From the NCBI GenBank assembly GCA_965267535.1, contig OZ254082.1:2480001-2544000 (forward strand): DNA of 64,000 nt, written 5' to 3'. The notes under the pieces were generated by a model. The model was not told the DNA's origin. It was given only the letters and a program-made list of their open reading frames with translations, and ran no database searches. This stretch comes from CAXBNB01 sp965267535 (GTDB lineage Bacteria; Bacteroidota; Bacteroidia; Cytophagales; Cyclobacteriaceae). Below are positions 1-8,360 of the stretch, piece after piece. The position numbers were made by a program, and so were the translations under genes. The first letter of the stretch is position 1. Every line of letters starts with the position of its first letter.

Positions 1-1
1 T

Positions 2-1096
2 AGTGCAGCGCTTGCTATTCACTTAAGAGATAAATATCCGGAACTTGACCTTATTTATTATTTCTGTGATACAGGAAAAGAACTTGACGAGACGTATCAA
101 CTCATTGATCGGTTAGAAGGATATCTAGGCAAGCAGATTACAAAGCTTGAAGCCGATGAAGCTGTTCAATCTGGAAAGAATCCTTTTGACTTCTATTACA
201 ATTCTTACAGAGGTTATTTGCCATCAAATGTTGCAAGGTGGTGTACCAAAAAAATGAAATTGGAACCTTTTGAGAAATTTGTTGGAGACTCCCCTACTGT
301 ATCATATGTAGGGATTCGGGGTGATGAGGATAGAGAAGGGTATATTTCTACTAAATCCAATATTCAATCGATCTTCCCATTTCGGAAGAATATTTGGAGC
401 GAAGAGATTATAAAATCTGTCTTGGCTAATGATAGTCGTTCTGAGGTATGTGACTTGTTTGCCAAGTACTTCAATGGTTCCGAATTAGATAGAGTTGTTG
501 ATATCGTAAGTGAAGAACTTCAGTTAATTGAGCGTAATAGGGAGCATAACCGAAAAGTTGTACTTGAAAAACTAGAAGCATTGTTATCACTTGATACGGT
601 GGCATTTAATCATGTCGTTTTTCAGTTTTTGAAATCAAGAAATTACCCACTTTCTTTTGAAGATGACTATCCCCTTTTGAATGATGACCAGGTATTAGTT
701 CGAGATGATATCTTCAGAATTTTAAGAGAAAGTGATGTAGGGGTTCCTGGCTATTATGAAAAGAAAGATTACCAAGTAAATGGTGAAATTGGGCAATATG
801 CTCGAAGTAGATCGGGTTGCTATTTCTGTTTTTTTCAACAGAAGATTGAATGGGTTTGGTTGTACGAACAACATCCGGATTTGTACAAACAGGCCATGGA
901 GTATGAGAATGAGAAGGAAGGGTTTACATGGAACCAGTATGAGTCTCTACAGGATTTGATTAATCCTAGAAGAATGGAACAAATCAAAGCAGAACATCTC
1001 AATCGAATGAATAAAGAGAAATCCAAAGGTTCCAAATTTTTAATTGACATCCTTGATGATACTGAAAGTGAAGGATGTGCAGCTTGTTTTATTTAA
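2..1096 (+). CDS. PAPS-reductase/DndC-like protein, 5' end cut by window
   Basis: The reading frame is open from the first complete codon of the window, so the start and the expected SGGKDS ATP-pyrophosphatase loop lie outside; the first residues (SAALAIHL) would directly follow that loop. Later come YYFCDTGKE, typical of the fold, and RWCTKKMK, matching the RWCT(K/D)xxK signature of PAPS-reductase and DndC proteins. Two CxxC pairs follow, GCYFC in the C-terminal third and GCAAC at the extreme end; such cysteines could hold an Fe-S cluster as in DndC. In known relatives the enzyme activates sulfate or carries sulfur onto DNA. It converges on a DGQHR (DndB-like) gene with 3 bases between stops. 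That pairing suggests DNA sulfur modification rather than sulfate assimilation. Fold assignment is firm; the substrate is inferred. Confidence 0.8.
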   Translation, partial: SAALAIHLRDKYPELDLIYYFCDTGKELDETYQLIDRLEGYLGKQITKLEADEAVQSGKNPFDFYYNSYRGYLPSNVARWCTKKMKLEPFEKFVGDSPTVSYVGIRGDEDREGYISTKSNIQSIFPFRKNIWSEEIIKSVLANDSRSEVCDLFAKYFNGSELDRVVDIVSEELQLIERNREHNRKVVLEKLEALLSLDTVAFNHVVFQFLKSRNYPLSFEDDYPLLNDDQVLVRDDIFRILRESDVGVPGYYEKKDYQVNGEIGQYARSRSGCYFCFFQQKIEWVWLYEQHPDLYKQAMEYENEKEGFTWNQYESLQDLINPRRMEQIKAEHLNRMNKEKSKGSKFLIDILDDTESEGCAACFI

Positions 1097-1099
1097 TTT

Positions 1100-2359
1100 C
1101 TAGAGTAAAGGGATATCCTGTAAGACAATATCGGCTCCTTCATTTTCAACCCCCATTTTATCAGCGTATTTTTCGGAGAGTGATCTAAGTTCTGAAGGCC
1201 TTATAACATCATCGTTATAAATGTACAACAGAAGAAGTTTGACCAAACCGGATGTTCCCATTATCATTGTTTTTTCATTAGGATTCCAAAGCACATTTTT
1301 CCAAGGAATCGAATTTAATGTAAAGTCTACCAACGAAAGTCTGTTTATTATGTAATCAATATTATCTCCAGTTCTCTTGTGAATTTCAATCACTGTTTGA
1401 ACAAAAGGAAGCAAGCCGACTGGTCTGAACAATAGATTTCCTCCATCATCTTTATTCCTAAATTCTGCTGCTGGATTTTCTGATTCATCAGAACTAAAAT
1501 CCTGAATCTCTTGAATCTCTTCCTTAAAATCTTGCCAAAAGTCTTTACAATAATTATTGAACAAGTCTATTTCAACTTGGTCAGGTCTAAATTTTAGGTA
1601 ATCCTCTCGACTTAAATTGTCTCTTTTGGAGTTAGGCGAATCTCTTTTTCTATTTCTTCTGAATTGTTTAAGAAGCTCATAGTTACATTGATATAATGTG
1701 ATTATTGATGTTATAGATTTTTTGTCACTATCAGGAATAGCTTTATTCTTGGATTTTGTAACACGTGTGCCTGTAAAAAGGTCAAATTCTTCTAGTAAAT
1801 CTCTAGTTACAATAGCTACACTATCATCCTCATCTAATGCAATTATATCATCCATAGTGACCGGTTTGGCATATCGATTAAGGGTTGTAAACAGCCTTCT
1901 TGACTTCTGCATACCTATTTCGTCCTTGCTGTGTCCAATAAAAAGAACCCCAATCTGCTCATTCTTCAGATCATCATTTTCTTTCAAGGCTGCTTTGATT
2001 CCCTCAACTCTATGTTGGCCATCTACTGGAAAAAGTTTTTCAGTACCGCTGAAATCAAGAAAGCCAAGATTAAAATACTCTTCATCTTCATACTTAAGCT
2101 CTACTTCAACCCAATTAGGAGAATCATCATATACAGCAAGGACTATTGAGTTGAAAAATCGTTCAGGCTGATTATTAATATACTCTTTAATACTTTCGAA
2201 GTTCTTGGTCAAGCTACGTTGAATAAGTTCCTTTAGGCTATTGGACTTATGAAGTTGATCGTCAATTTTTTCAACTCTATTAGCGACCTGTTCAAAAGTC
2301 ATTGTTGACATATAGTATGTCCAAGTACCAATTTTTGCTCTGATTGCAGGTAATTTCAT
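1100..2359 (-). CDS. DGQHR-domain protein (DndB-like)
   Basis: A 419-residue protein carries the diagnostic DGQHR motif at residues 113-117 (context FPVDGQHRVEGI), followed by FIGHSKDE and a segment with FTTLNRYAKPV. This is the layout of the DGQHR/DndB family, related to ParB-type proteins. In Dnd systems DndB is the regulator that also binds DNA and controls modification. Here it is the last gene of a three-gene minus-strand operon and starts 1 base after the GIY-YIG gene ends, which implies translational coupling. The motif is directly visible; the role in DNA sulfur modification is inferred from the adjacent PAPS-reductase-like gene. No frameshift or truncation is seen. Confidence 0.85.
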   Translation of the reverse strand: MKLPAIRAKIGTWTYYMSTMTFEQVANRVEKIDDQLHKSNSLKELIQRSLTKNFESIKEYINNQPERFFNSIVLAVYDDSPNWVEVELKYEDEEYFNLGFLDFSGTEKLFPVDGQHRVEGIKAALKENDDLKNEQIGVLFIGHSKDEIGMQKSRRLFTTLNRYAKPVTMDDIIALDEDDSVAIVTRDLLEEFDLFTGTRVTKSKNKAIPDSDKKSITSIITLYQCNYELLKQFRRNRKRDSPNSKRDNLSREDYLKFRPDQVEIDLFNNYCKDFWQDFKEEIQEIQDFSSDESENPAAEFRNKDDGGNLLFRPVGLLPFVQTVIEIHKRTGDNIDYIINRLSLVDFTLNSIPWKNVLWNPNEKTMIMGTSGLVKLLLLYIYNDDVIRPSELRSLSEKYADKMGVENEGADIVLQDIPLL

Positions 2360-2360
2360 A

Positions 2361-2885
2361 TCAAAATGCTTTTACAGCGTCTCTAACTTTTTTTTCTGGT
2401 ATCAGATCGTTGAATGGAGGTAGAATTGCATTAATTAACTCTGCTTCCAAATCAACGATTGTAGTATTGTCATCAACGACCGCATACCTAAGGTATAGAT
2501 GATCCTTAAAGTAATTGATCATTGTTGTAATCTTAGGCCGTTCTTTATCCTTTAAATATTCTTTATAATATTTCTTACAGCGAACTCGGAAGCTATGGTT
2601 TTCAGTAAGTTGCGCCCTTCCTATGTATGCTAAGTATTCGCTAGTTCCAGGTAATACGGAGGATTTAATCATAAAAATATAAATACCTCCTTTGTCATTT
2701 GGCAAGTTTTTAACCTCATTCGAAAAATCATCCCCATTGTCATTTAAGAACTTTACTTCTACCCAATTCAACCCTTTCATTATCTTTTCCTCTATGGAAA
2801 AATCGCTCCATAATTCTGGCATTAAACTAAAGTCGAATGTGTGAGTTCTAATTTTTTCCCCAAGTTCAAATGCGTCTCTTTGCAT
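2361..2885 (-). CDS. GIY-YIG fold protein, putative nuclease
   Basis: The 174-residue protein has a GIY-YIG core preceded by about 60 unassigned residues. Visible elements are GGIYIF (residues 66-71), YIGRA (87-91), FRVRCKK (99-105) for the catalytic Arg, and EAELINAILPPFN (147-159) giving the metal-binding Glu and the conserved Asn. All hallmark positions of an active GIY-YIG endonuclease are thus present. It sits between the GHKL ATPase gene (6 bases upstream) and the DGQHR gene (1 base downstream), so the three are surely one transcript. A nuclease next to DndB/DndC-like proteins would be a natural effector that cuts unmodified or modified DNA. That role is inference. The family also includes non-defence nucleases. 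Confidence 0.7.
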   Translation of the reverse strand: MQRDAFELGEKIRTHTFDFSLMPELWSDFSIEEKIMKGLNWVEVKFLNDNGDDFSNEVKNLPNDKGGIYIFMIKSSVLPGTSEYLAYIGRAQLTENHSFRVRCKKYYKEYLKDKERPKITTMINYFKDHLYLRYAVVDDNTTIVDLEAELINAILPPFNDLIPEKKVRDAVKAF

Positions 2886-2891
2886 ATTTTG

Positions 2892-5348
2892 CTAGTCACT
2901 TAATCCAACCATCATTTCTTCCATTCCTCCGTAATTCAATATGAATGTGGAGTAGAAATGATCAAAAACATCCTTTAAATATTCAGCAACATCTACATCC
3001 TCTGGGCCTTGTTTACCATCTTTTAATTGAGTGATTTGATACCCCCTATTCTTAGTAATAGTGTAAAGAAACAATGTATGGAAGTAGACAGATGAGATGT
3101 ATTTATTTTCAGCCATTTTGATCTGTTGTTCATTAGGATGTTTGGTCTTTCCCATGAATGACTTGAATACGTGACTATCCATGTTAATATAAATCCGCTC
3201 TAATTCACTATCTCCCTTACCAAGCGGATACATCACTGTATCGTAACCCATACTAATACTCTGCTCCTCTAATTTGTCCCAAGTAATAATGTCCTTGCCT
3301 TCTTTTTCCTCATTGTAAACGAGAACAAACTTAGGAAGGCCAAGAGGTTCATCTTCTTCCTCTTTTTTAACCTTTTCTTTTTTGGCTTCCGGTTCAGTAA
3401 TCTTAGCCCAGAATAGTTCCTCTAAGTCTTCGCCAGGAGCCGTCAATGTGACCTTCATTTCAATCTCATCACCTACTCTCACTTCGGCTTTTGGATTTAA
3501 GCTGACTCTTAGCTTACCATCTTTGGGGCTGCTTTTATTGATATTGAATAATTCTTCAACACCTTTAGGCTCTCCTTTATCGGTACCTCCTTCCGTTTCA
3601 TTTGGTTTGTAACTCACCAGAGCAATTTTCATCTCACCTGGCTCTTCTATACGATCAAAATATGTGTTCTCAACATCTGTATCGAACTGAATGGTTTTCT
3701 CGGTACCTCTAGGAATATTGATTGCCTTCACCCCATTATTTGAAGCAGCTTTCATATTGAAATGAGTTGGGAATCTTTGAGGGTTAAAAGGGTACTTCTC
3801 TTCTTTCGATTCCTTTTTCTTCTTTGAATGATTATCGTTTTTAGGTTTCTTATCAGCTGCAAGATCAAGCTTAAACGTTTGATTCAAGAGCTTCATCAAT
3901 TCACTATCCATTGGTAAATTCTTAGTGAATGACTTTAGCAACTTCTCGGTATCTCCTGCATCGGCTGTGATTGAATCTTTTCGAAGCTTTTCAATTTCTG
4001 AAAGTGGACTATCCTTCTTGGATAACTCAGTAGCTAAAAACTTTCTAAGTGCTTTTGTTTCTTCACCGTCTTTCAATCTATCCCTAGATGCCATGAACAA
4101 TTCTTTCCTAAAATCATATTCCATCTCTGTACAATCAACATGTATAAGAAGATGACTTTTCAGGAGATTTAACTTAAGTGATCTCGTGATAAACTCAGAA
4201 GTGAAATGTCCATGTACTTGGCCATTTAACGAGAATAGCACTGACATGTCATTTTTGAAGAAACGCTTACGAATCACTTCTTTAGATTCCTTTGCATCTC
4301 GCTTATCCAGTTTGGCCTTAAAGACGTAAGCCTTAATCCTACACTTACCAAAAAGCTCGTTTGATGAGTCCCACGAATGAATGTGCTCTACATAGTTATT
4401 GTCAGGTTGCTCTAACCGTCTTTGTAGACCAAATAGATCAAGTTCAAGAATTTTATTGTTAGGATATCGCTCTGCATTGTCAACCGTATAGATGGGTAGT
4501 GCAGGTCTAAATAGATACTCGTTAATACTCTGATTGAGGTCTTGAGCAAACCCGGAATATCCTGATGGAAATTGATACGAGTATAGTTTAATGATACTTC
4601 CTGTCTTAAACTTTCGGTCAAATAACTTCAAGTCAAGTTCATCAATTGAAAATCTTGGAATCTGACCATCGATCATAAAGTACTCATACCATGTTTCCTT
4701 ATTATCGTATTGTTCTTCCTTTGATAGCGGATGCTCGCGCACTAATGTGAATCCAAAATCTCCAGTGCCATCATATTTCTTTGATGCAATAAGTTGATAT
4801 CGCTTTTTCCCACAAAAAACCAGAGCTCCACTCCCTCCCATATTATACTTTCCTTGGACAAAATGAATATTCTTTTTATTACCGCTGACAAGCGAAAGGA
4901 AAGTATCTTCAAATTTGTCAGGATGTTGCCCTTCACCGTTATCATAAATTATAACAGACGTATTTCTAGGAGTTCCATCCGCAACTATCTGTATTTCCTT
5001 GGCCTGCTCTCTTCTGAATGTATCTAGATCCCATGTTGTGCTATCATCGCCAAAGAACTTTTGAACAGCCTCATTGATAGATCGTGGTGCTTCTGGTGAC
5101 TTTGGGTCAATTCCTGCCTCAATACACTTCTTTGTGAGTATCGCATCTATACTATTGGTGAGCTTTTCAATTAGAGCTGCTATAGGGTTAGCTTGTTGGT
5201 TCTTTACTATACTATAATTACTTTGATTTTTGCCTAATGGATGCCAGTTTTCGTCATTGAAAAGACCAGGATTGGATTGAATAATTGATTCAATATCCTG
5301 TTCATTTCCAGCCTCAAACAGCTGTGTAAAAAGTTGCATTAGAGTCAT
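2892..5348 (-). CDS. GHKL (Hsp90/MutL/MORC-type) ATPase
   Basis: This 818-residue protein is the first gene of the island operon. The Bergerat ATP-binding fold is clear: N-box EKLTNSIDA (residues 61-69), DNGEG (136-140), and the lid GKYNMGGSGAL (167-177). A transducer-like region follows to about residue 450. A lysine-rich linker (KKKKESKEEK) comes next, then a beta-rich stretch around residues 600-680 that reads like an Ig-type domain, and a C-terminal unassigned part. GHKL ATPases act as ATP-gated DNA clamps in MutL, GyrB and MORC proteins, and several occur in bacterial defence loci. Two Met codons three residues apart could start it; the upstream one is used here. It is the likely motor or switch of the neighbouring DGQHR/GIY-YIG genes. 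Exact family is not recognised. Confidence 0.75.
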   Translation of the reverse strand: MTLMQLFTQLFEAGNEQDIESIIQSNPGLFNDENWHPLGKNQSNYSIVKNQQANPIAALIEKLTNSIDAILTKKCIEAGIDPKSPEAPRSINEAVQKFFGDDSTTWDLDTFRREQAKEIQIVADGTPRNTSVIIYDNGEGQHPDKFEDTFLSLVSGNKKNIHFVQGKYNMGGSGALVFCGKKRYQLIASKKYDGTGDFGFTLVREHPLSKEEQYDNKETWYEYFMIDGQIPRFSIDELDLKLFDRKFKTGSIIKLYSYQFPSGYSGFAQDLNQSINEYLFRPALPIYTVDNAERYPNNKILELDLFGLQRRLEQPDNNYVEHIHSWDSSNELFGKCRIKAYVFKAKLDKRDAKESKEVIRKRFFKNDMSVLFSLNGQVHGHFTSEFITRSLKLNLLKSHLLIHVDCTEMEYDFRKELFMASRDRLKDGEETKALRKFLATELSKKDSPLSEIEKLRKDSITADAGDTEKLLKSFTKNLPMDSELMKLLNQTFKLDLAADKKPKNDNHSKKKKESKEEKYPFNPQRFPTHFNMKAASNNGVKAINIPRGTEKTIQFDTDVENTYFDRIEEPGEMKIALVSYKPNETEGGTDKGEPKGVEELFNINKSSPKDGKLRVSLNPKAEVRVGDEIEMKVTLTAPGEDLEELFWAKITEPEAKKEKVKKEEEDEPLGLPKFVLVYNEEKEGKDIITWDKLEEQSISMGYDTVMYPLGKGDSELERIYINMDSHVFKSFMGKTKHPNEQQIKMAENKYISSVYFHTLFLYTITKNRGYQITQLKDGKQGPEDVDVAEYLKDVFDHFYSTFILNYGGMEEMMVGLSD

Positions 5349-5541
5349 GAAATGAGGAGGGTTTTACATTCAATAAACTTTATATTGGTTCGAAGTTAAT
5401 AAAGCTATAGTATACCAGTTAACACTTATATATTTCCAGCCAAAACCATATGTGTCAAATATAAAGTACATTTTCAGAAATGATACATGTGATCAGTGAA
5501 TTAATAATGTTATTTTCGGTATTAATTATAAAAAAATACCA

Positions 5542-6240
5542 CTACCCCCGCAGTGAGGATATGCCACCGTCTACAGCCAGCACTTGCCCGGTGGTCCAGC
5601 TGGCGCTATCCGATAGTAGGTACTGAACCGCCTGTGCTATGTCGGTGGGGTGGCCTATGCGTTTGAGGGGGTGTCGCTCAGCATTGGCTTTTACCTTTTC
5701 CTCCGAGCTCAAAAAACGTCCAGCCAGAGGCGTGTCGGTGATGGAGGGTGCCACAGCATTGAACCGTATCCGGGGTGCAAACTCAGCCGCAAGCGACCGG
5801 GTCAGCCCCTCGATAGCTCCTTTGGAGGCAGCCACCTGGCTGTGAAAATTGAAGCCAGTCTGTACGGCTACTGTAGAAAAGAGCACGACACTTCCCCCTC
5901 CCGACTGGCGCAGCTGTGGCAATACGGCCTGTATCATTTTTATAGCACCGGTCACCTGCAGGCTATAGTCCTTTTCAAAATCCTGAGGCGAAATGCGGCC
6001 AAATGGCAACAACTGAATACTACCCGGACAATACACCAGTCCGTCGAGAGAATCGGGCAGAAAAGAAAGGTCGGGCGTGGCTGACAATACATCCAGCGGG
6101 TGGTAGTGTACTGCAGGCAGGTCCAAATCGGGGGTAGTACTGTGATAGGTAGCATACACCTGATGCCCCTGCTGCGCCAATACTTCTACGGTAGCCCGGC
6201 CGATACCCGATGAACCACCTACAACGAGATAATTTTTCAT
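5542..6240 (-). CDS. SDR family oxidoreductase
   Basis: A 232-residue short-chain dehydrogenase. It has the NAD(P)-binding GGSSGIGRAT at residues 8-17, the NAG-equivalent YCPGS, and the catalytic Ser and a Lys in the stretch VVLFSTVAVQ...SKGAIEGLTR. The classical Tyr of YxxxK seems to be replaced: the residues before SKGA read HSQVAASKG, so the usual Tyr is absent or shifted, which is unusual for this family. The C-terminal VDGGISS is the usual SDR ending. The gene is divergent from a TetR regulator across a 106-base region with a strong palindrome, so it is probably the repressor's target. Substrate is unknown. Confidence 0.85.
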   Translation of the reverse strand: MKNYLVVGGSSGIGRATVEVLAQQGHQVYATYHSTTPDLDLPAVHYHPLDVLSATPDLSFLPDSLDGLVYCPGSIQLLPFGRISPQDFEKDYSLQVTGAIKMIQAVLPQLRQSGGGSVVLFSTVAVQTGFNFHSQVAASKGAIEGLTRSLAAEFAPRIRFNAVAPSITDTPLAGRFLSSEEKVKANAERHPLKRIGHPTDIAQAVQYLLSDSASWTTGQVLAVDGGISSLRG

Positions 6241-6287
6241 AATTTATGTCTTTTGGTTTTATCCTCGATAACGGACTAACTACAAAC

Positions 6288-6319
6288 TTGTTTAATTATA
6301 ATAAAATATAGTTAAACAA
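6288..6319. promoter_or_regulatory. Palindromic operator between SDR and TetR genes
   Basis: Two 13-base arms (6288-6300 and 6307-6319) are inverted copies with 12 of 13 matches and a 6-base AT spacer; the core reads GTTTAA ... TTAAAC. The element lies 28 bases before the TetR start and 47 bases before the SDR start. Size and symmetry fit a TetR-family dimer site that could repress both divergent genes. The palindrome is seen directly; binding by this TetR is inferred. Confidence 0.75.
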
Positions 6320-6346
6320 AATTAACTCTTGCTCCGTTGTAGGAGT

Positions 6347-7006
6347 ATGGCAAAACGAAAAACCAAAACATCCCCCCCCGACATTCGATCGCTGTATATG
6401 AAGTACAGGCTCGAACACGGAAAGCGACCGGCAAGTGTGTACGCATTTGCTGAAGGTATCGGCATAAGCGAAGCGGCGTTTTACGAACAGTATAGCTCTT
6501 TCGAAGCATTGGAGAAAAGTGTCTTTCAGGCATTTTTTGACCACACACAACAACTCCTGCAGCAAAACGAAGAGTACCATAGCTTCGACCCGCAGAATAA
6601 ACTGCTCAGTTTCTATTTTACCTTTTTTGAAGTATTGAAAGCCAACCGCAGCTATGTGCTGCTGGCGCTCGATACCGAGCCCCGCAACTGGAAAGCATTG
6701 TCGGTACTAAGCGGACTCAGGAAGTCTTTTCAGCAATACATTCACGATCTGAACATCGACACTCCGGGTCTGGGGCACAGCAGGTTGGAAACGATCAAAG
6801 ACAAGGGAATCAAAGAAGCAAGCTGGTCTCAGCTCTTGTTTATCCTCCGGTTTTGGCTCGATGACGAATCGGCTGGCTTTGAGAAAACAGACGTGCTGAT
6901 AGAAAAATCCGTCACTACCGGATTTGCACTGCTGGACAGGTCTACACTACACAGCGTGTTGGACCTGGGCAAGTTCCTATTGAAAGAAAAAATAATGACA
7001 CACTGA
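6347..7006 (+). CDS. TetR/AcrR family transcriptional regulator
   Basis: The 219-residue protein has an N-terminal helix-turn-helix: ASVYAFAEGIGISEAAFYEQYSSFEALEK fits the TetR pattern, with the recognition helix ending in FYEQYSS. The C-terminal half is an all-helical ligand-binding domain. I start it at ATG 6347, which follows AGGAG, rather than at an in-frame TTG six codons upstream. Its TGA overlaps the ATG of the ABC1-kinase gene, so the two are coupled. A palindromic operator lies just upstream. TetR genes paired with an ABC1 kinase occur repeatedly in Bacteroidota. The inducer is unknown. Confidence 0.85.
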   Translation: MAKRKTKTSPPDIRSLYMKYRLEHGKRPASVYAFAEGIGISEAAFYEQYSSFEALEKSVFQAFFDHTQQLLQQNEEYHSFDPQNKLLSFYFTFFEVLKANRSYVLLALDTEPRNWKALSVLSGLRKSFQQYIHDLNIDTPGLGHSRLETIKDKGIKEASWSQLLFILRFWLDDESAGFEKTDVLIEKSVTTGFALLDRSTLHSVLDLGKFLLKEKIMTH

Positions 7007-8319
7007 TGGAAACGATAGACCACATACCCACCTCCAAAATCCAGCGAGCCGGCAAAATACTCACTACAGGTGCTAAGGTTGGTGTAAACTACCTCAAGTA
7101 CTATGGCGAAAAACTGGCCGGAGAATCGGATACGGCGCGCCAAAAACTGGACGCCTCCAATGCCAGCGATATTTACGACGGACTCAAAAACCTCAAAGGC
7201 AGTGCGCTGAAGGTGGCTCAGATGCTAAGTATGGAGAAAAACATGCTGCCGGAGGCGTATGTGGAAAAATTTTCGCTCAGTCAGTTTTCTGTACCACCCC
7301 TCTCTCCTGCTCTGGTCATCAAAACGTTTCGCCAGTATTTTGGCAAGTCACCTTCCGAAATTTTCGATACATTCAATGCCACATCGGTCAATGCGGCCAG
7401 TATAGGCCAGGTGCATCAGGCACAGAAAGACGGCAAAATGCTGGCTGTGAAAATACAATACCCCGGCGTATCGGATAGCATCAGCAGCGACCTGAAACTG
7501 GTAAAACCCATAGCCATCAAGATGTTTAACATACAGGGTGAAGGGTCAGACCAGTACTTTCGCGAGGTAGAAGACAAATTGCTCGACGAAACTAACTACC
7601 TGTTGGAGGTGGAGCAAAGTGTGGAACTGGCCAAAGCCTGTGCCCACATTCCCGGATTGAAGTTCCCCAACTACTATCCGCAACTATCGTCGGAGCGTAT
7701 CATCACTATGGACTGGATGCAGGGCGTTCACCTGTCGGAATTTTCGGCTCAGAACCAGGATTCCGGGTGTGCCAATGCACTGGGACAGGCGCTTTGGGAT
7801 TTTTACATGTTTCAGATTCATCAGCTCAAAAAGTTTCATGCTGACCCTCACCCGGGTAATTTTCTGGTATCAGAAAACCACGAACTGGTGGTGCTCGACT
7901 TTGGGTGCATCAAATCGATCCCGATGGACTTCTACCAACCCTACTTCGAATTGTCGCACCAGGCCACCCTCAACAACCCGGTTTTGTTTACGGAAAAGCT
8001 ACATGAGCTGGAAATACTCAGGGAAGACGATACCCCTGAAGATCGCCGCTTTTTTACAGCGATGTTTCACAACCTGCTGCAGCTGTTTACCCGCCCGTTT
8101 CAGTCGGAATACTTTGATTTTTCGGATAAAAAATTCTTTGAGGAGCTCCGCACAATCGGCGAACAATACACGCAAAGTGCAGAGCTGAAATCCAAAAATG
8201 CCAACCGGGGGTCGAGGCATTTTATCTATGTCAATCGCACCTTTTTCGGGTTGTATAACCTGCTGCACACCCTCCAGGCGGATCGCATCAGGATCAATAC
8301 ACATCATCCTACTGCATAG
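7006..8319 (+). CDS. ABC1/UbiB/AarF family atypical kinase
   Basis: The 437-residue protein has the ABC1 family signatures: KGSALKVAQMLSM (the KxGQ-like helix near residue 65), the Ala-rich loop SIGQVHQA, VKIQYPG with the catalytic Lys, a DETNYLLE segment, and the HADPHPGNF catalytic/metal stretch followed by LDFGC. Members are atypical kinases/ATPases linked to lipid and quinone metabolism in membranes. The gene overlaps the TetR gene by one base (TGATG), so it is under the same control as the divergent SDR. A role in quinone or membrane-lipid handling is only an inference from the family. Confidence 0.88.
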   Translation: METIDHIPTSKIQRAGKILTTGAKVGVNYLKYYGEKLAGESDTARQKLDASNASDIYDGLKNLKGSALKVAQMLSMEKNMLPEAYVEKFSLSQFSVPPLSPALVIKTFRQYFGKSPSEIFDTFNATSVNAASIGQVHQAQKDGKMLAVKIQYPGVSDSISSDLKLVKPIAIKMFNIQGEGSDQYFREVEDKLLDETNYLLEVEQSVELAKACAHIPGLKFPNYYPQLSSERIITMDWMQGVHLSEFSAQNQDSGCANALGQALWDFYMFQIHQLKKFHADPHPGNFLVSENHELVVLDFGCIKSIPMDFYQPYFELSHQATLNNPVLFTEKLHELEILREDDTPEDRRFFTAMFHNLLQLFTRPFQSEYFDFSDKKFFEELRTIGEQYTQSAELKSKNANRGSRHFIYVNRTFFGLYNLLHTLQADRIRINTHHPTA

Positions 8320-8360
8320 CTCATTTGTTTTTTGTGATTTTGAGAAGGTAAATATTCTAC

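Noticed and set aside
2..2359. Canonical dndBCDE operon
   Set aside because: DndD, DndE and a cysteine desulfurase are absent and the DndB-like and DndC-like genes are convergent, not in one operon.
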